Program-made: the position numbers and the translations under genes | Assembly (NCBI RefSeq): GCF_002778285.1 | Contig: NZ_NESM01000002.1 | Coordinates: forward strand, 186,001-250,000 | Length of the DNA: 64,000 nucleotides | Reading direction: 5' to 3' | Source: Limnohabitans sp. 15K | Lineage (GTDB): Bacteria > Pseudomonadota > Gammaproteobacteria > Burkholderiales > Burkholderiaceae_C | Shown: in pieces, positions 45,265-54,948 of the stretch | Numbering within the stretch: position 1 is the stretch's first letter | How the letters are laid out: every line of letters begins with the position of its first letter | The notes under the pieces: generated by a model | The model's input: the letters and a program-made list of their open reading frames with translations, nothing else | Told to the model about the DNA's origin: nothing | Databases searched by the model: none

Positions 45265-48200
45265 TTAGTTCTTGCTGTTAGCAGCCTGCACCGGTGCAAA
45301 GCACATCTCGACGCCCGGAATTGTAGATTCTTGGCACTCGCACTTTTCTGGGTTGAGCACCGAACACTCTTCGCGGCTGATGACTTCGTCTTCAGTCGAA
45401 CCCTCAGCCACACCCAAAGCCGCACCGCTGTTACCACTGCCCGACACCACTACCCGGCCACCACCACTGGTCCTCGATGGGTTCACGATCGGCTGGACCG
45501 GATTGATCGCAGCCACCAAAATGGCGGCTCGTAAGACCTCGCCCGCCAAGGTGTAGTTTCTTGCCACGCCATTGGCGCCATTGGCCAGAGCGTACTGTGT
45601 GGTCACCGCCTTGTTGCTGCCAATCTCTGCATCGGCAAACTGGCCTGTGGCAGAGACCACCAGCGACTCGCCCGCCACCAAATTCACCAATTGACCGGGT
45701 TTGACTTGCGCGTTCGTGTTGCCGTCTACGGTTTTGTCTTGTGCCACGCTGCCCGTGATGCTCAGCGCCCGTTGCAGCACTTTGGCCGAAGCACCCGATT
45801 TGTCACTCACGTTGTAGTTGCCAGCGGATGTACCGTTCAGGCTCAAACCACTGACGGTGACCGCCTGGCTGGCCACAACGCCTGCACCGTCAAAGGCCAC
45901 GTCTTTGCTGGCAAAGTTGCCCACGCCCGACTGGGTCGACACGCTCACGCTGTCGCCCGTGACCAGGCCTGAGACTACTGCATTGACAGTGTTGATAGTT
46001 GCGGTGGTGGTGCCGTCGTACACCTTGTCGCTGGCGGTGATGCCTGAGACGCTGAGGTCTTTGGGGGTAATCTTGGCCGTAGTGCTGGCAATGCTGGTGG
46101 CATTGGTCAGTGTGTAGTTGGCACCATCGGTACCACCCAAGCCCACACCCGTTCCTGTCACCGTCACAGTTTGTGCCACCACATTGCCGGCCCCATCACG
46201 GGCCACGTTTTTGCTGGCGAAGGTGCCTGTTGCACCCAACACGTTGACCACATCACCGGTCAAGATGCCAGCGCTGTTGGCGTTCAGTGTGGCGGCATTG
46301 TTGCCGTCATAGACTTTGTCAGCTGCGGTCACCGTGGCTGCAATCGCTTTGGGTGTGACCACGTAGTTGGCCAAACTGGTGGGCGCTGCGGTGTAGTTTG
46401 CAGCGTCATCGCCGCTCAGGCCGTTGGCCACGGTCTGTTTATAGGTGCCTGCCTTGAGTTGGCTGCTGCTGCTGTTGGCTGCGTCCACCAAAGTGGCCTT
46501 GGCATTACCCAGATCGACTTTGTCACCCGAGAGCACACCACTGACGCTGGCCGCACCTGTGGCCGCTGTTGTGCCGTAAGTGGTGGTCACGCCAGCGATC
46601 TGGGTGTTCAGGGCCAGTTTGCTCACCACATAGTTGGCACTACTGGTACCGCTGAAGTTGTAGTTATCAGCATCGGTGCCACTCACCCCTGACGAGACGC
46701 TTTGCACATATGTTCCGGCTTTCAAATTCCCACTGCTGCTGTAAACAGGCGCAATCAGAGACGCAGAGTTGATGCCGACCAAATCACCCGCAATTGCACC
46801 AACAAACTGCACCCCACCGATGCCCGCATTGCTGCCGTATGTGGTTTGAACAGCTGCAATGTCAGCACCCAGCGCCAACTTGCTCACGTTGTAATCGCCT
46901 CGATTGATATCGGAAAATGAATAATTTCCAGCATCTGAGCCGCTGAGGGCGGTGACAGATTGGATGCCAGCATAACTTCCGAATTTCAGGTTGCCACTGC
47001 TGCTGGTGTTGCCCGTTGTATCAATGGTCACTACTGGAGAGATGACATCACCCGCCAGAATTTTGGTCAGTGTGACTGTTCCCTTTACAAGTGGTGAGCC
47101 ATAAACAGATTGACTTGCACCCACTGAACCTGTCAAAGCCAATTGCCCCACTGTCACGCGCGCTACTTCACCTGTTTTCAATGTCATTGTGTACTGGTTG
47201 CTTGCAATGCCGAAGTCGTAACTTCCTGCATTGAGAAAACTGGCACGGCTGTATGTAGCACCGGTTGAAGGAGTCAGCGACACATCATTCATCAAGTCAG
47301 CACTGGAAATATTCAACGTACCCGCCGCGCTAGTCTGGGTGATCGTCCCCGCATTGCTGGCAATCACAGCAGATTTGAGTGACGCATTCAATGCTGAAAC
47401 GTCTGCACCCGAGTTAGATGTGTTCACATCACCGTAGGTTTTTGTGACACTGCCACCATTAACTTGAATCGCCACCTTCTCGCGGAACATCACTTGTGCA
47501 CTGGCACCGCCAGGGATGGTGCTGCCATAAGCCGCGTTAGCGACAGCGTTCTTCGTGTTCGCCAAAATGGTGGACAGAAAAAGGCCACTGTTAAATACAC
47601 TCAAGTTGGACAAGGCACCGGTGTCGATGGCGTTCCCTGTATAGACGTAGGTCTTGCCTGTGCTGTTTTGCGTAATGGTGTTACCCGATACCGTCTTCAC
47701 CTGACCGCCTGTGCCGGTGCCTGCAGCAATGGCCGTGCCCGCAGCAACGACTACGTTACCGGTGCCGTTATTGATAATTTTGGGTGCAGTAACGTTGCCT
47801 GCACCTGAGGTTGTGACTTGAACGCCGCCACTGCCATTTTGGGTAATGGCCAAATTAGTTCCGTCGATCGCACCCGAATCAGTTGACAGGCTTGGCCCTG
47901 CAGACAAAACGACCGCTCCAGATCCTGCGTTTGTGATGGTGTTAGCCTGACCGCTGTTAGCAATAACGTCTCCTTTAACCGCCGTGATTTGAACACCTCC
48001 ATCAGCACTGGTGTTCTCAATGATGGTTTTATACAGTCCCACACTGCTGCGGCTAGTACTGTTGGTCGAGCCTCTCAAAATCAGATTGCCAGTTGCCGAA
48101 CCAACTGCTAATTTGTTGAGCACTTGAGCGCCATTGTCCAAGCCAATACCTGAATCGATGTTGCTGGTACCTGTGATGCTCATGCCAGTACCAGACTGGG

Positions 48201-51200
48201 TTTTACCAGACCACATGTAAAAACCTACACCAGCACCTTTGCTCTCTGCAGTGGCCGTGAGGTTGTTGGTTGCAATCAAGCTACCGCCAGCCCCGTAGTA
48301 ACCCAACACATCAGCGGTAGTGTTAGAAGCCAACGCGTTGAGCGTGATGTTTTTTGCAGTCACTGTGGCACCATTGGTAATGCCTGCAAATACAGTGTTG
48401 TTTGGACGGTTGTCGGCTGCAGTCTTGCCCGTCAAAACCACATCACCATTGCCTGTGATGTTTGCCGCAATATTTAAACCCGTCCCACTTGTTCCTGTCG
48501 AAGTACCGTCAAGTGTGATGTTGCCTGTACCCGCGGAGGTGACGCCGTTGATACCGTTCACAGATGTCACATTCAAGGTGCCGTTGGTTGTTTTGACGTC
48601 AATATTGCCTGAGCCTGTTGTCTTGGCTGCAAGGTTTAGCGCATTGACTTGGCCTGAAAACTGGTTGCCTGCCGACGACATAGCCAAGTTGGACACATTG
48701 CTAGTGATGCGTTTACTCAAAGTGCCAATGCCACCACTCGTAGCTGTCAAATAGAGGTTTGTGGCAGTGATCGAGCCAGCAGATTGGGTGATATTCCCAC
48801 TGGCGTTGAGGTTGACGGTGTTGCCTACGGCGCTCAAGTTGACGGCTTTGGCCACATCCAAATTGCCAGTGATGGTGGCGCTGACCGTGCCATTGCCTGA
48901 GATGGTGTTGTTGATCACGGTATCGACGTTACGGTTGTAGACCAAGCCAGCACCGTTGGCAAGAGTAACGTCTCCTGCACCCAAGGTGCCTGTGCTGCCG
49001 CCGCTGCCAACTTGCAAAGTACCAGCGCTGATAGTCGTGGTTCCGGCGTAGGTGTTGGTGCCCGTGAGGGTGGTGGTGCCTGCACCTTGCTTGACCAAAG
49101 ATCCACCGCCGCTGATCACGCCCGACAGTGTGCCTGCCATGGCGCTGTTCACCGTGATCGAGCCGGTGTTGCCCGCAGCTGTGGTGATGTTGCCTGTACC
49201 CGAGACAGCGCCGGTGGTCGATGTGAGCGTGGTCGTGCTGCTGGTGCCGGTGGTGCTGATGGCTGCCCCGATATTGAGGCCAACACCTGGTGTGGTGCGC
49301 TCACCGGTCAAGCCAATTTGACCTGTTGCAGTAATGGCTGCGGTGGTAGAAATGCCATTGCTGGCGGTGCTGGTGCCCAACAAGCTCGTCGTTGGAGCCA
49401 CAAAACTGACAGTGCTGCCAATGCGCACACCTTGAGACGAGGTTGAATTGTTACCAGTGCTCTTGCCGCTAAGCACAATTTGACCACTGGTATCGCTGGC
49501 TGTGATGGTGCGCAGAGTCGGGTTGCTGGCTAGATACAGGTCGTTGCTGGCCAGGCCATCTGAGATTTGAACGCCTGCGTGAGTGGTTGAAGTGGCCGTA
49601 CCACTGCCTGCTGTAAAAACGCCCCCAGTGAACGTGCCGCCGGTGTTGTCAATGATCACGTTCTTGCCGGTGATGGCTGTCGAGGTCACCGAGTTGGGAA
49701 CGCCGTCTTGAATGAAGATCGCGCCCTGGTTGCTCTTGAGGGTGGTATTACCGCCTGTAGACACAAAGGAAGATGCACCGCCTTGGTAGCCAGGGGCAGC
49801 GCCACCTGAAAGGTAAAGAGCCGAATAAATAGAAATGGCGTCTGTCGCAGCATTGTTGTTGGTGGCGCTGACGGTGAGGTCACCACCTGCTCTGGCCTGG
49901 ACACCGGCCATGGTGATGGTGGCGCCGGTGTTAGCTGTCGAAGCGTTGTTGGTGCCCGTGATGCTCAGGGTGCCGCCTGCGGTGTAGGCATTGACCAAGT
50001 TTTGCCAGTTGGTGGAGGTGTGGGCAACGGCTGTGCCGGATCCTGCGCCATTGAGGGTGCCGGTGATGGACAGATTGCCAGCAGCCGTGATGGTGTTGCC
50101 TGCGCCTGGACCGATCATGCTGTAAAAACCGTAGCCCGTTTGACCGCTGGCGGTGTTGGCTGTACCGTTGATGGTGACGTTGTTGCCGTAAACGCGCACA
50201 TTGCCGCCGTTGAACTGAACGCCTTGGTTTCCACCCTTTCCAGAGCCAATGATGGTGACATCACCGCCGCTGTTCAATGTACCAACCTGGTTGCTATTGA
50301 AGTACACGCCATGGCCGCTGGTGGTGGCCACGCCGTTTAGAGTAATGGCACCTCCATTAGATTTGATAGTGCCGTAACCGTCATACAAGTTAATACCTGT
50401 ACCTGTTGCCTGCCCTTTGATGGTTAGGCTGCCTGTGTCCGCGGTGATCAAACCACCTCGAAGCATGAAGCCAGCATTCAAACTGGCATTGCTCGAGTCT
50501 TGAGTGCCCAAGGTGACGTTGCCTTTGGTCGTCAAGCTGGGGTTGGTGGAGCTGCCGCCATAGGCACCAAAGCGAATGCCGCCATAGCCTGCCACGTCAT
50601 GCGTGCCTTGAACGGTCAAGCTGCCCGTGCCGCCATCCAACGTGACGTTAGAGCCATCGTTAAAGACGACTGCGGAATTGATCGCACCGGCTGTGCTGCT
50701 GCTGATGCCGGTCATGACGCTACTGCCTATTGACTTGAAGCTGCTAGTGCCAGAAAAAAGCACGCCCTGGTTCCACTCGGCAGAGCCCTTAGCAGTGCCT
50801 GTCACCGTGATTGTGTTGGCGGTAATGCCCGAGCCATTGTTGAAGTTCACACCACGGCTGCCGCTGTTGGTGTTGCTGTTGGTGCCTGTGAGGCTCACGT
50901 TGCCATCGCCGGCATCGATTACGCTGTTGAGCGTTAGGCCGCTGCGGTTGGTGACCGTCGCGGCATTGCCAGATGCAGTCATGGTGACGTCGAGCTTACC
51001 CGTGGAGGTATCGCTACTGGCTTTGCCAATACGTTGATTCACAATGATGCCGTTGTTAGCTTCGAGCGTAAGCTTCGCATCTTTGCTGCCATTTTTAACA
51101 ATCACAGCATCGACCACGATGTTTCCATCAGAAGTGCCAACAGAGCCAGCTAAACCTGTACTGATTTTGACGTTGGTCCCCGCATTCAGCGCATCTTGAA

Positions 51201-52512
51201 TGGTTGTGTTTTTTATTTGGCTTTCAGTGACTGCTATTGTGTCTTGAAATGTGGTGTTTGCAGGGGGTGCTCCAGCATCTGAAATCGAGGGGGTAAAAGG
51301 TAAAGGTGTGCCACTGACAATCCGGATGTTGGTGGGGTCGAGCAACCAGTCTTTGGCTTTGACGGAGATGCCGTCCACTTCCAAATAACCGCCCGAAGTC
51401 TCCACAAATCCGCCCTTCGACTCCAGCTTTGCCCCGCTCGCGTCGGTGCTTTTAGCCAGCACGCCTGATTCGGTGTCGCGACCAATGATGATGTCGCCGC
51501 CCTTACTCATGATTTGCGTGCTGTTGGCTGTGATGCTGCCACTCACCTTAATCTGCCCGCCGTCGGCCAGCAAGTGCACCGCCCCGCCCTGCACCCCTGT
51601 GGCGTCAATGCTGCCGCTTTGGATGATGCTCGCCACCATGGTGCTGAGCGATGTCGCTTGCATGTAAACCTGACCGCCTTCGGTGACGATGGTGCCGGTT
51701 TTGCCGTTGGCCACGGCTGCGTTGATGCGGCTGGGGCTCAGTTCGAGCTTGATGCGGCCGCTGCCGCTGACTGGGATCTTGACCGTTTCGGCTGCGGCCA
51801 GGTAGGCAGTGCCGCCTTGCGTGTTGATTTGGCCTTCGTTGCTGACACTGGCGCCCAACAAAGCGACGTAGCCGCCCGTGGTGTTGATGCGGCCTTGGTT
51901 GACCACTGTGGCCGTGCTGCCGTTGCGCTCAAACTGCTGGTTGCCCGCCATGAAGTTGGCGTCGGTGATGCCCAGAGTCGAAGCCGTGAAGCTGCTGGCG
52001 TTGACGCTGCCGTCTTTGCCAAAGAGCACGCCATTGGGATTGACCAAGACCACTTGGCCGTTCGCATTGAGCTGGCCCAGGATCTGGCTGGGGTTGGCGC
52101 TGGTCACGCTGTTGAGCATGACGGCGTCTGCGCCGGGTTGCACGATGTTGACCTTGGCGTTTTGACCAATGTCGAAGGTATTCCAGTTGACCACCGCTTT
52201 GGAGGTGCTCTGGGTGATGTTCATCACGGCACCCGACTGGCTTATAGAGGCTGCACCTTGAGCGACTTGACCACCTGTGGGCAATGCGCTTGTTGCAACC
52301 GGCCCAGCCCATGCCAAAGTGACCAAAGCGCACGAGGCCGTCAAAACACCCACAAATTGCAAAACCGTACTGAGCCAATCGGTGCCCGCAAAACCCACAA
52401 ATTGGCCTGAAGCTGCGCCGGTGGCCTTGCCTTGGCTGCTGGCATGTTCGCCCACGGCGACCAGGCAGCCCAAGCGTTTCGAAAATATGGTTTTAAAGTG
52501 ACCCGAATTCAT
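45265..52512 (-). CDS. Giant two-partner-secretion exoprotein (TpsA), 2415 aa
   Basis: Paralogue of the 2918-residue protein and first gene of the unit with tpsB. It starts MNSGHFKTIFSKRLGCLVAV, another ESPR-type signal, and has the TPS domain with NPNGV at residues 158-162. The middle is beta-helical repeats almost identical over long stretches to the sister protein, including a GTNTYAGTTTISAGTLQVG strand repeat. The C-terminal third has a run of MBG-like repeats (TTYGSNAG, TTYGTTAATG) and two or three YDG repeats (DKVYDGNN, DKVYDGTT). The tail CSVLNPEKCECQESTIPGVE, followed by MC, has the same C-x7-C-x-C-x10-C pattern. A GGAG site precedes the ATG. Confidence 0.93.
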   Translation of the reverse strand: MNSGHFKTIFSKRLGCLVAVGEHASSQGKATGAASGQFVGFAGTDWLSTVLQFVGVLTASCALVTLAWAGPVATSALPTGGQVAQGAASISQSGAVMNITQSTSKAVVNWNTFDIGQNAKVNIVQPGADAVMLNSVTSANPSQILGQLNANGQVVLVNPNGVLFGKDGSVNASSFTASTLGITDANFMAGNQQFERNGSTATVVNQGRINTTGGYVALLGASVSNEGQINTQGGTAYLAAAETVKIPVSGSGRIKLELSPSRINAAVANGKTGTIVTEGGQVYMQATSLSTMVASIIQSGSIDATGVQGGAVHLLADGGQIKVSGSITANSTQIMSKGGDIIIGRDTESGVLAKSTDASGAKLESKGGFVETSGGYLEVDGISVKAKDWLLDPTNIRIVSGTPLPFTPSISDAGAPPANTTFQDTIAVTESQIKNTTIQDALNAGTNVKISTGLAGSVGTSDGNIVVDAVIVKNGSKDAKLTLEANNGIIVNQRIGKASSDTSTGKLDVTMTASGNAATVTNRSGLTLNSVIDAGDGNVSLTGTNSNTNSGSRGVNFNNGSGITANTITVTGTAKGSAEWNQGVLFSGTSSFKSIGSSVMTGISSSTAGAINSAVVFNDGSNVTLDGGTGSLTVQGTHDVAGYGGIRFGAYGGSSTNPSLTTKGNVTLGTQDSSNASLNAGFMLRGGLITADTGSLTIKGQATGTGINLYDGYGTIKSNGGAITLNGVATTSGHGVYFNSNQVGTLNSGGDVTIIGSGKGGNQGVQFNGGNVRVYGNNVTINGTANTASGQTGYGFYSMIGPGAGNTITAAGNLSITGTLNGAGSGTAVAHTSTNWQNLVNAYTAGGTLSITGTNNASTANTGATITMAGVQARAGGDLTVSATNNNAATDAISIYSALYLSGGAAPGYQGGASSFVSTGGNTTLKSNQGAIFIQDGVPNSVTSTAITGKNVIIDNTGGTFTGGVFTAGSGTATSTTHAGVQISDGLASNDLYLASNPTLRTITASDTSGQIVLSGKSTGNNSTSSQGVRIGSTVSFVAPTTSLLGTSTASNGISTTAAITATGQIGLTGERTTPGVGLNIGAAISTTGTSSTTTLTSTTGAVSGTGNITTAAGNTGSITVNSAMAGTLSGVISGGGSLVKQGAGTTTLTGTNTYAGTTTISAGTLQVGSGGSTGTLGAGDVTLANGAGLVYNRNVDTVINNTISGNGTVSATITGNLDVAKAVNLSAVGNTVNLNASGNITQSAGSITATNLYLTATSGGIGTLSKRITSNVSNLAMSSAGNQFSGQVNALNLAAKTTGSGNIDVKTTNGTLNVTSVNGINGVTSAGTGNITLDGTSTGTSGTGLNIAANITGNGDVVLTGKTAADNRPNNTVFAGITNGATVTAKNITLNALASNTTADVLGYYGAGGSLIATNNLTATAESKGAGVGFYMWSGKTQSGTGMSITGTSNIDSGIGLDNGAQVLNKLAVGSATGNLILRGSTNSTSRSSVGLYKTIIENTSADGGVQITAVKGDVIANSGQANTITNAGSGAVVLSAGPSLSTDSGAIDGTNLAITQNGSGGVQVTTSGAGNVTAPKIINNGTGNVVVAAGTAIAAGTGTGGQVKTVSGNTITQNSTGKTYVYTGNAIDTGALSNLSVFNSGLFLSTILANTKNAVANAAYGSTIPGGASAQVMFREKVAIQVNGGSVTKTYGDVNTSNSGADVSALNASLKSAVIASNAGTITQTSAAGTLNISSADLMNDVSLTPSTGATYSRASFLNAGSYDFGIASNQYTMTLKTGEVARVTVGQLALTGSVGASQSVYGSPLVKGTVTLTKILAGDVISPVVTIDTTGNTSSSGNLKFGSYAGIQSVTALSGSDAGNYSFSDINRGDYNVSKLALGADIAAVQTTYGSNAGIGGVQFVGAIAGDLVGINSASLIAPVYSSSGNLKAGTYVQSVSSGVSGTDADNYNFSGTSSANYVVSKLALNTQIAGVTTTYGTTAATGAASVSGVLSGDKVDLGNAKATLVDAANSSSSQLKAGTYKQTVANGLSGDDAANYTAAPTSLANYVVTPKAIAATVTAADKVYDGNNAATLNANSAGILTGDVVNVLGATGTFASKNVARDGAGNVVAQTVTVTGTGVGLGGTDGANYTLTNATSIASTTAKITPKDLSVSGITASDKVYDGTTTATINTVNAVVSGLVTGDSVSVSTQSGVGNFASKDVAFDGAGVVASQAVTVSGLSLNGTSAGNYNVSDKSGASAKVLQRALSITGSVAQDKTVDGNTNAQVKPGQLVNLVAGESLVVSATGQFADAEIGSNKAVTTQYALANGANGVARNYTLAGEVLRAAILVAAINPVQPIVNPSRTSGGGRVVVSGSGNSGAALGVAEGSTEDEVISREECSVLNPEKCECQESTIPGVEMCFAPVQAANSKN
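50306..50518 (-). repeat. 213-base block identical to one in the first TpsA gene
   Basis: Matches 41148-41360 base for base. It codes for the same part of the beta-helix in the sister protein, and the identity includes all third codon positions. Confidence 0.9.
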
Positions 52513-52591
52513 AACCGCTCCAAACAGATACCAAAGATTTCACAAAGAAGTCGGTATTGTCGTGGCGATTATCGAAATTAACTCTTAAGGA

Positions 52592-52620
52592 ATCATAAAT
52601 TAACCAATGAAATCAATCAA
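52592..52620 (-). promoter_or_regulatory. Sigma-70 promoter of the tpsA-tpsB unit
   Basis: On the minus strand TTGATT (52615-52620) and TATGAT (52592-52597) are separated by exactly 17 bases in an AT-rich stretch, about 80 bases before the ATG of the 2415-residue protein. It is in the 126-base gap after the histidine kinase gene. Confidence 0.6.
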
Positions 52621-52638
52621 TTTGGCAGAAAAGACCAT

Positions 52639-54948
52639 TCAAAGTCCATTTATTGTCGAAATTGGTACTTTGATGCGCACCAAGGCGCGGCTACCGGGCT
52701 CGGTGGGCAAGTCCAGTTGAATTTGGCCGTTGTGTTTTTGAACCACCGTTTTCACAAACTCTAGCCCCAAACCGAACCCTCTGGACGTGTGCTCTTGGCC
52801 TGTGCTGTTGGCCACTTGTTCGCCCACGGTATTGGCGATGGTCAAGTGCACCATGCGCCCTGCCAATTGGGTATCGGGGTCGTGCGACAAGCTGAGGCGT
52901 ATCTCGGTGTTGGCTTGGCCATAACGGATCGCATTGACCAGAAGGTTCACCAGCATGCGGGTGAACAGGCGCTGATCGGCCAGGATGAATTGCGGATCAT
53001 CGTCAAAGTCTTGCACCAGTCGCATTTGGCGGCTGTGCGCCAAGTCTTTGACCTGGAACATGGCTTCGTCCAGCAGGCCGTCCACCAAAATCTCAGACCG
53101 CTGGTAGGTTTGCGCCTGCGCTTTGATAGAGAAGATGAAGTCGTCCATCATGTTCAGCAGGGTGTAGGCGTGGCGGTAGATGTTGGCTGCGGTTTTTTGG
53201 GCTTCGGGGTCTTGTGCCCGAGCCTCACCGGCCGAGTCCACTGGCTTTTGGCGGCTGAGCGAGATGATGGACGCAATGGGGGTGCGCATGTCGTGCGAGA
53301 GCAGTTGCAGCGTTTGCTCGCGCTGGGCCTGAAACTGCCGCACTTCGGTGATGTCGGTCAGGGCAAAAATCCACAAGGTGCTGTCGTCAGACTGCGGCAA
53401 CTGCGCCACGCGCAAGATAAAAAACCGTGCTGTGCCAGACCCCACTCGGGCCGTGACGTAATGGTCTTTGCCCAAAAGGGGCTCCAGGTGGCGAGTCGTG
53501 CCCAAACCCAAATGCGCCAACAAAGGGAGCAGTGACTGGCCCGTATCGAGCAAACTCTCGGGAATGTCTTGCTTCATGCGGGGGCTGACCAAGAGCACGC
53601 GCTGCTCGGCATCGGCCACCAACATGGCGGTCGGGATTTCAGAGACGATGCGGTTCAAAAATGCCACCCGTTCGCTGGTCACGCCAATGGCTTTGTCGAG
53701 CAAACGCGAGTATTGCAACACGGTGTCACTGGCAAAGTGCCGCAGCTTGAGCCCACCTCTGCCCAGCGTTTTGCGTTGAATTTGAACTTGCTGCAGTTGT
53801 GCGGCACGTTCACCCATGAAGCTGACAATCATCTCGTTGCGTCGCCAAGCCCATGCGGGTTTGACCAAGCCAATCGCCAAAATGCACAGCCCCGGGTCAA
53901 ACCACGCATCACCCGCCCACAGAAAAACAAAGCTAACGACCAAGGCTGAAACCACGGTGATCAGCGTGACCAGCAGCTCAAAAAATGGGCTGAACACCAT
54001 GAGGGCGATCATGACCGAGAGCACCGCCCAAGAGCTGAGCGCCAACTGCACCCACAGGGGGACAGGGCTGATGAGGTTACCGCGCAAGATGTCATTGAGT
54101 AAGTTGGCATGCAACATCACACCGGGGGTGCCCGAGCCTTGCCGCCCGGAGTAAATGGTGGGAAAGTGGTCGCCCAAACTGGGGGCGACCGAGCCGATCA
54201 ACACGTATTTGTCTTTCAGCAGCCCCAGCGGGAATGAGCCCGACAAGGCGTCGGCCAAAGACACCACGGGCAAACCGATTTCGGGGTCAACCAAATTGAA
54301 ACGGCGATAGGCCCCGTGAGACTGGTAGTTTTGAGCAGGTTGGCCAGACACCGCCAAGGCCAAATGCGGCAAGTTGCCCTCTTGCAAATAAGCTCCCCGA
54401 GAAAACCCGTCGCTCTCAAACGTGATGTTGATGTGCGCCAGTCCTTGGGCCGCGTCGATCAATTGGCCTTCAGGCTTGCGAACGACAAAGTGCGCACTGG
54501 CCTGAGCGCGGGGTTGCTCCACCGACAAAAAAACCTTGTGCCGCCGCATCTCTTGCGCCAGCTGCGCGTCGGCCGGACTGGGGTCGGGGAACAAGATGTC
54601 AAAGCCAATGGCCTTGGGTTGGTTGCCGGTGTCGGCCAGCTTTTTGAGCAAATCAGCATACACACGGCGGTTGAGGGGCCAGCCGCCCAGCTCATCAATG
54701 GTTGCGTCGTCAATGCCGATGATGACCACGTCGTTCGAGGGCAAAGGGGCTCGCAAACGGTGCATCTGGTCATAAATGACCAGGCCCGGCGTGGTGCCCC
54801 ATTGCATGACGGTGAAGAGGCACAAGGTGCTGAGCGCAAGCAGCGTGACGACTACCCATTCCAGATAGAAGCGCTGCTCGTCGCGTGATCGCCGTCCTTG
54901 CCACAAACTTGGCCAAATCTTAGTCAAAGTGGCCAACAAGGGGTTCAT
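52639..54948 (-). CDS. CHASE2-domain sensor histidine kinase
   Basis: A 769-residue membrane kinase. Helix 1 lies at about 31-50, the extracytoplasmic CHASE2 sensor spans about 55-295 (with IDDATIDELGGWP and GFDILFPDPSPAD), and three helices follow at about 300-370. Then come a linker, a PAS-like domain (about 430-540), the HisKA domain with phospho-acceptor H552 in LLSHDMRTP, and the HATPase with the N box LVNLLVNAIRYG and the G boxes SRGFGLGLEFVK. All catalytic elements are present. The start overlaps the FecR gene stop by one base (TGATG), and the response regulator is two genes upstream. CHASE2 ligands are unknown. Confidence 0.94.
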   Translation of the reverse strand: MNPLLATLTKIWPSLWQGRRSRDEQRFYLEWVVVTLLALSTLCLFTVMQWGTTPGLVIYDQMHRLRAPLPSNDVVIIGIDDATIDELGGWPLNRRVYADLLKKLADTGNQPKAIGFDILFPDPSPADAQLAQEMRRHKVFLSVEQPRAQASAHFVVRKPEGQLIDAAQGLAHINITFESDGFSRGAYLQEGNLPHLALAVSGQPAQNYQSHGAYRRFNLVDPEIGLPVVSLADALSGSFPLGLLKDKYVLIGSVAPSLGDHFPTIYSGRQGSGTPGVMLHANLLNDILRGNLISPVPLWVQLALSSWAVLSVMIALMVFSPFFELLVTLITVVSALVVSFVFLWAGDAWFDPGLCILAIGLVKPAWAWRRNEMIVSFMGERAAQLQQVQIQRKTLGRGGLKLRHFASDTVLQYSRLLDKAIGVTSERVAFLNRIVSEIPTAMLVADAEQRVLLVSPRMKQDIPESLLDTGQSLLPLLAHLGLGTTRHLEPLLGKDHYVTARVGSGTARFFILRVAQLPQSDDSTLWIFALTDITEVRQFQAQREQTLQLLSHDMRTPIASIISLSRQKPVDSAGEARAQDPEAQKTAANIYRHAYTLLNMMDDFIFSIKAQAQTYQRSEILVDGLLDEAMFQVKDLAHSRQMRLVQDFDDDPQFILADQRLFTRMLVNLLVNAIRYGQANTEIRLSLSHDPDTQLAGRMVHLTIANTVGEQVANSTGQEHTSRGFGLGLEFVKTVVQKHNGQIQLDLPTEPGSRALVRIKVPISTINGL

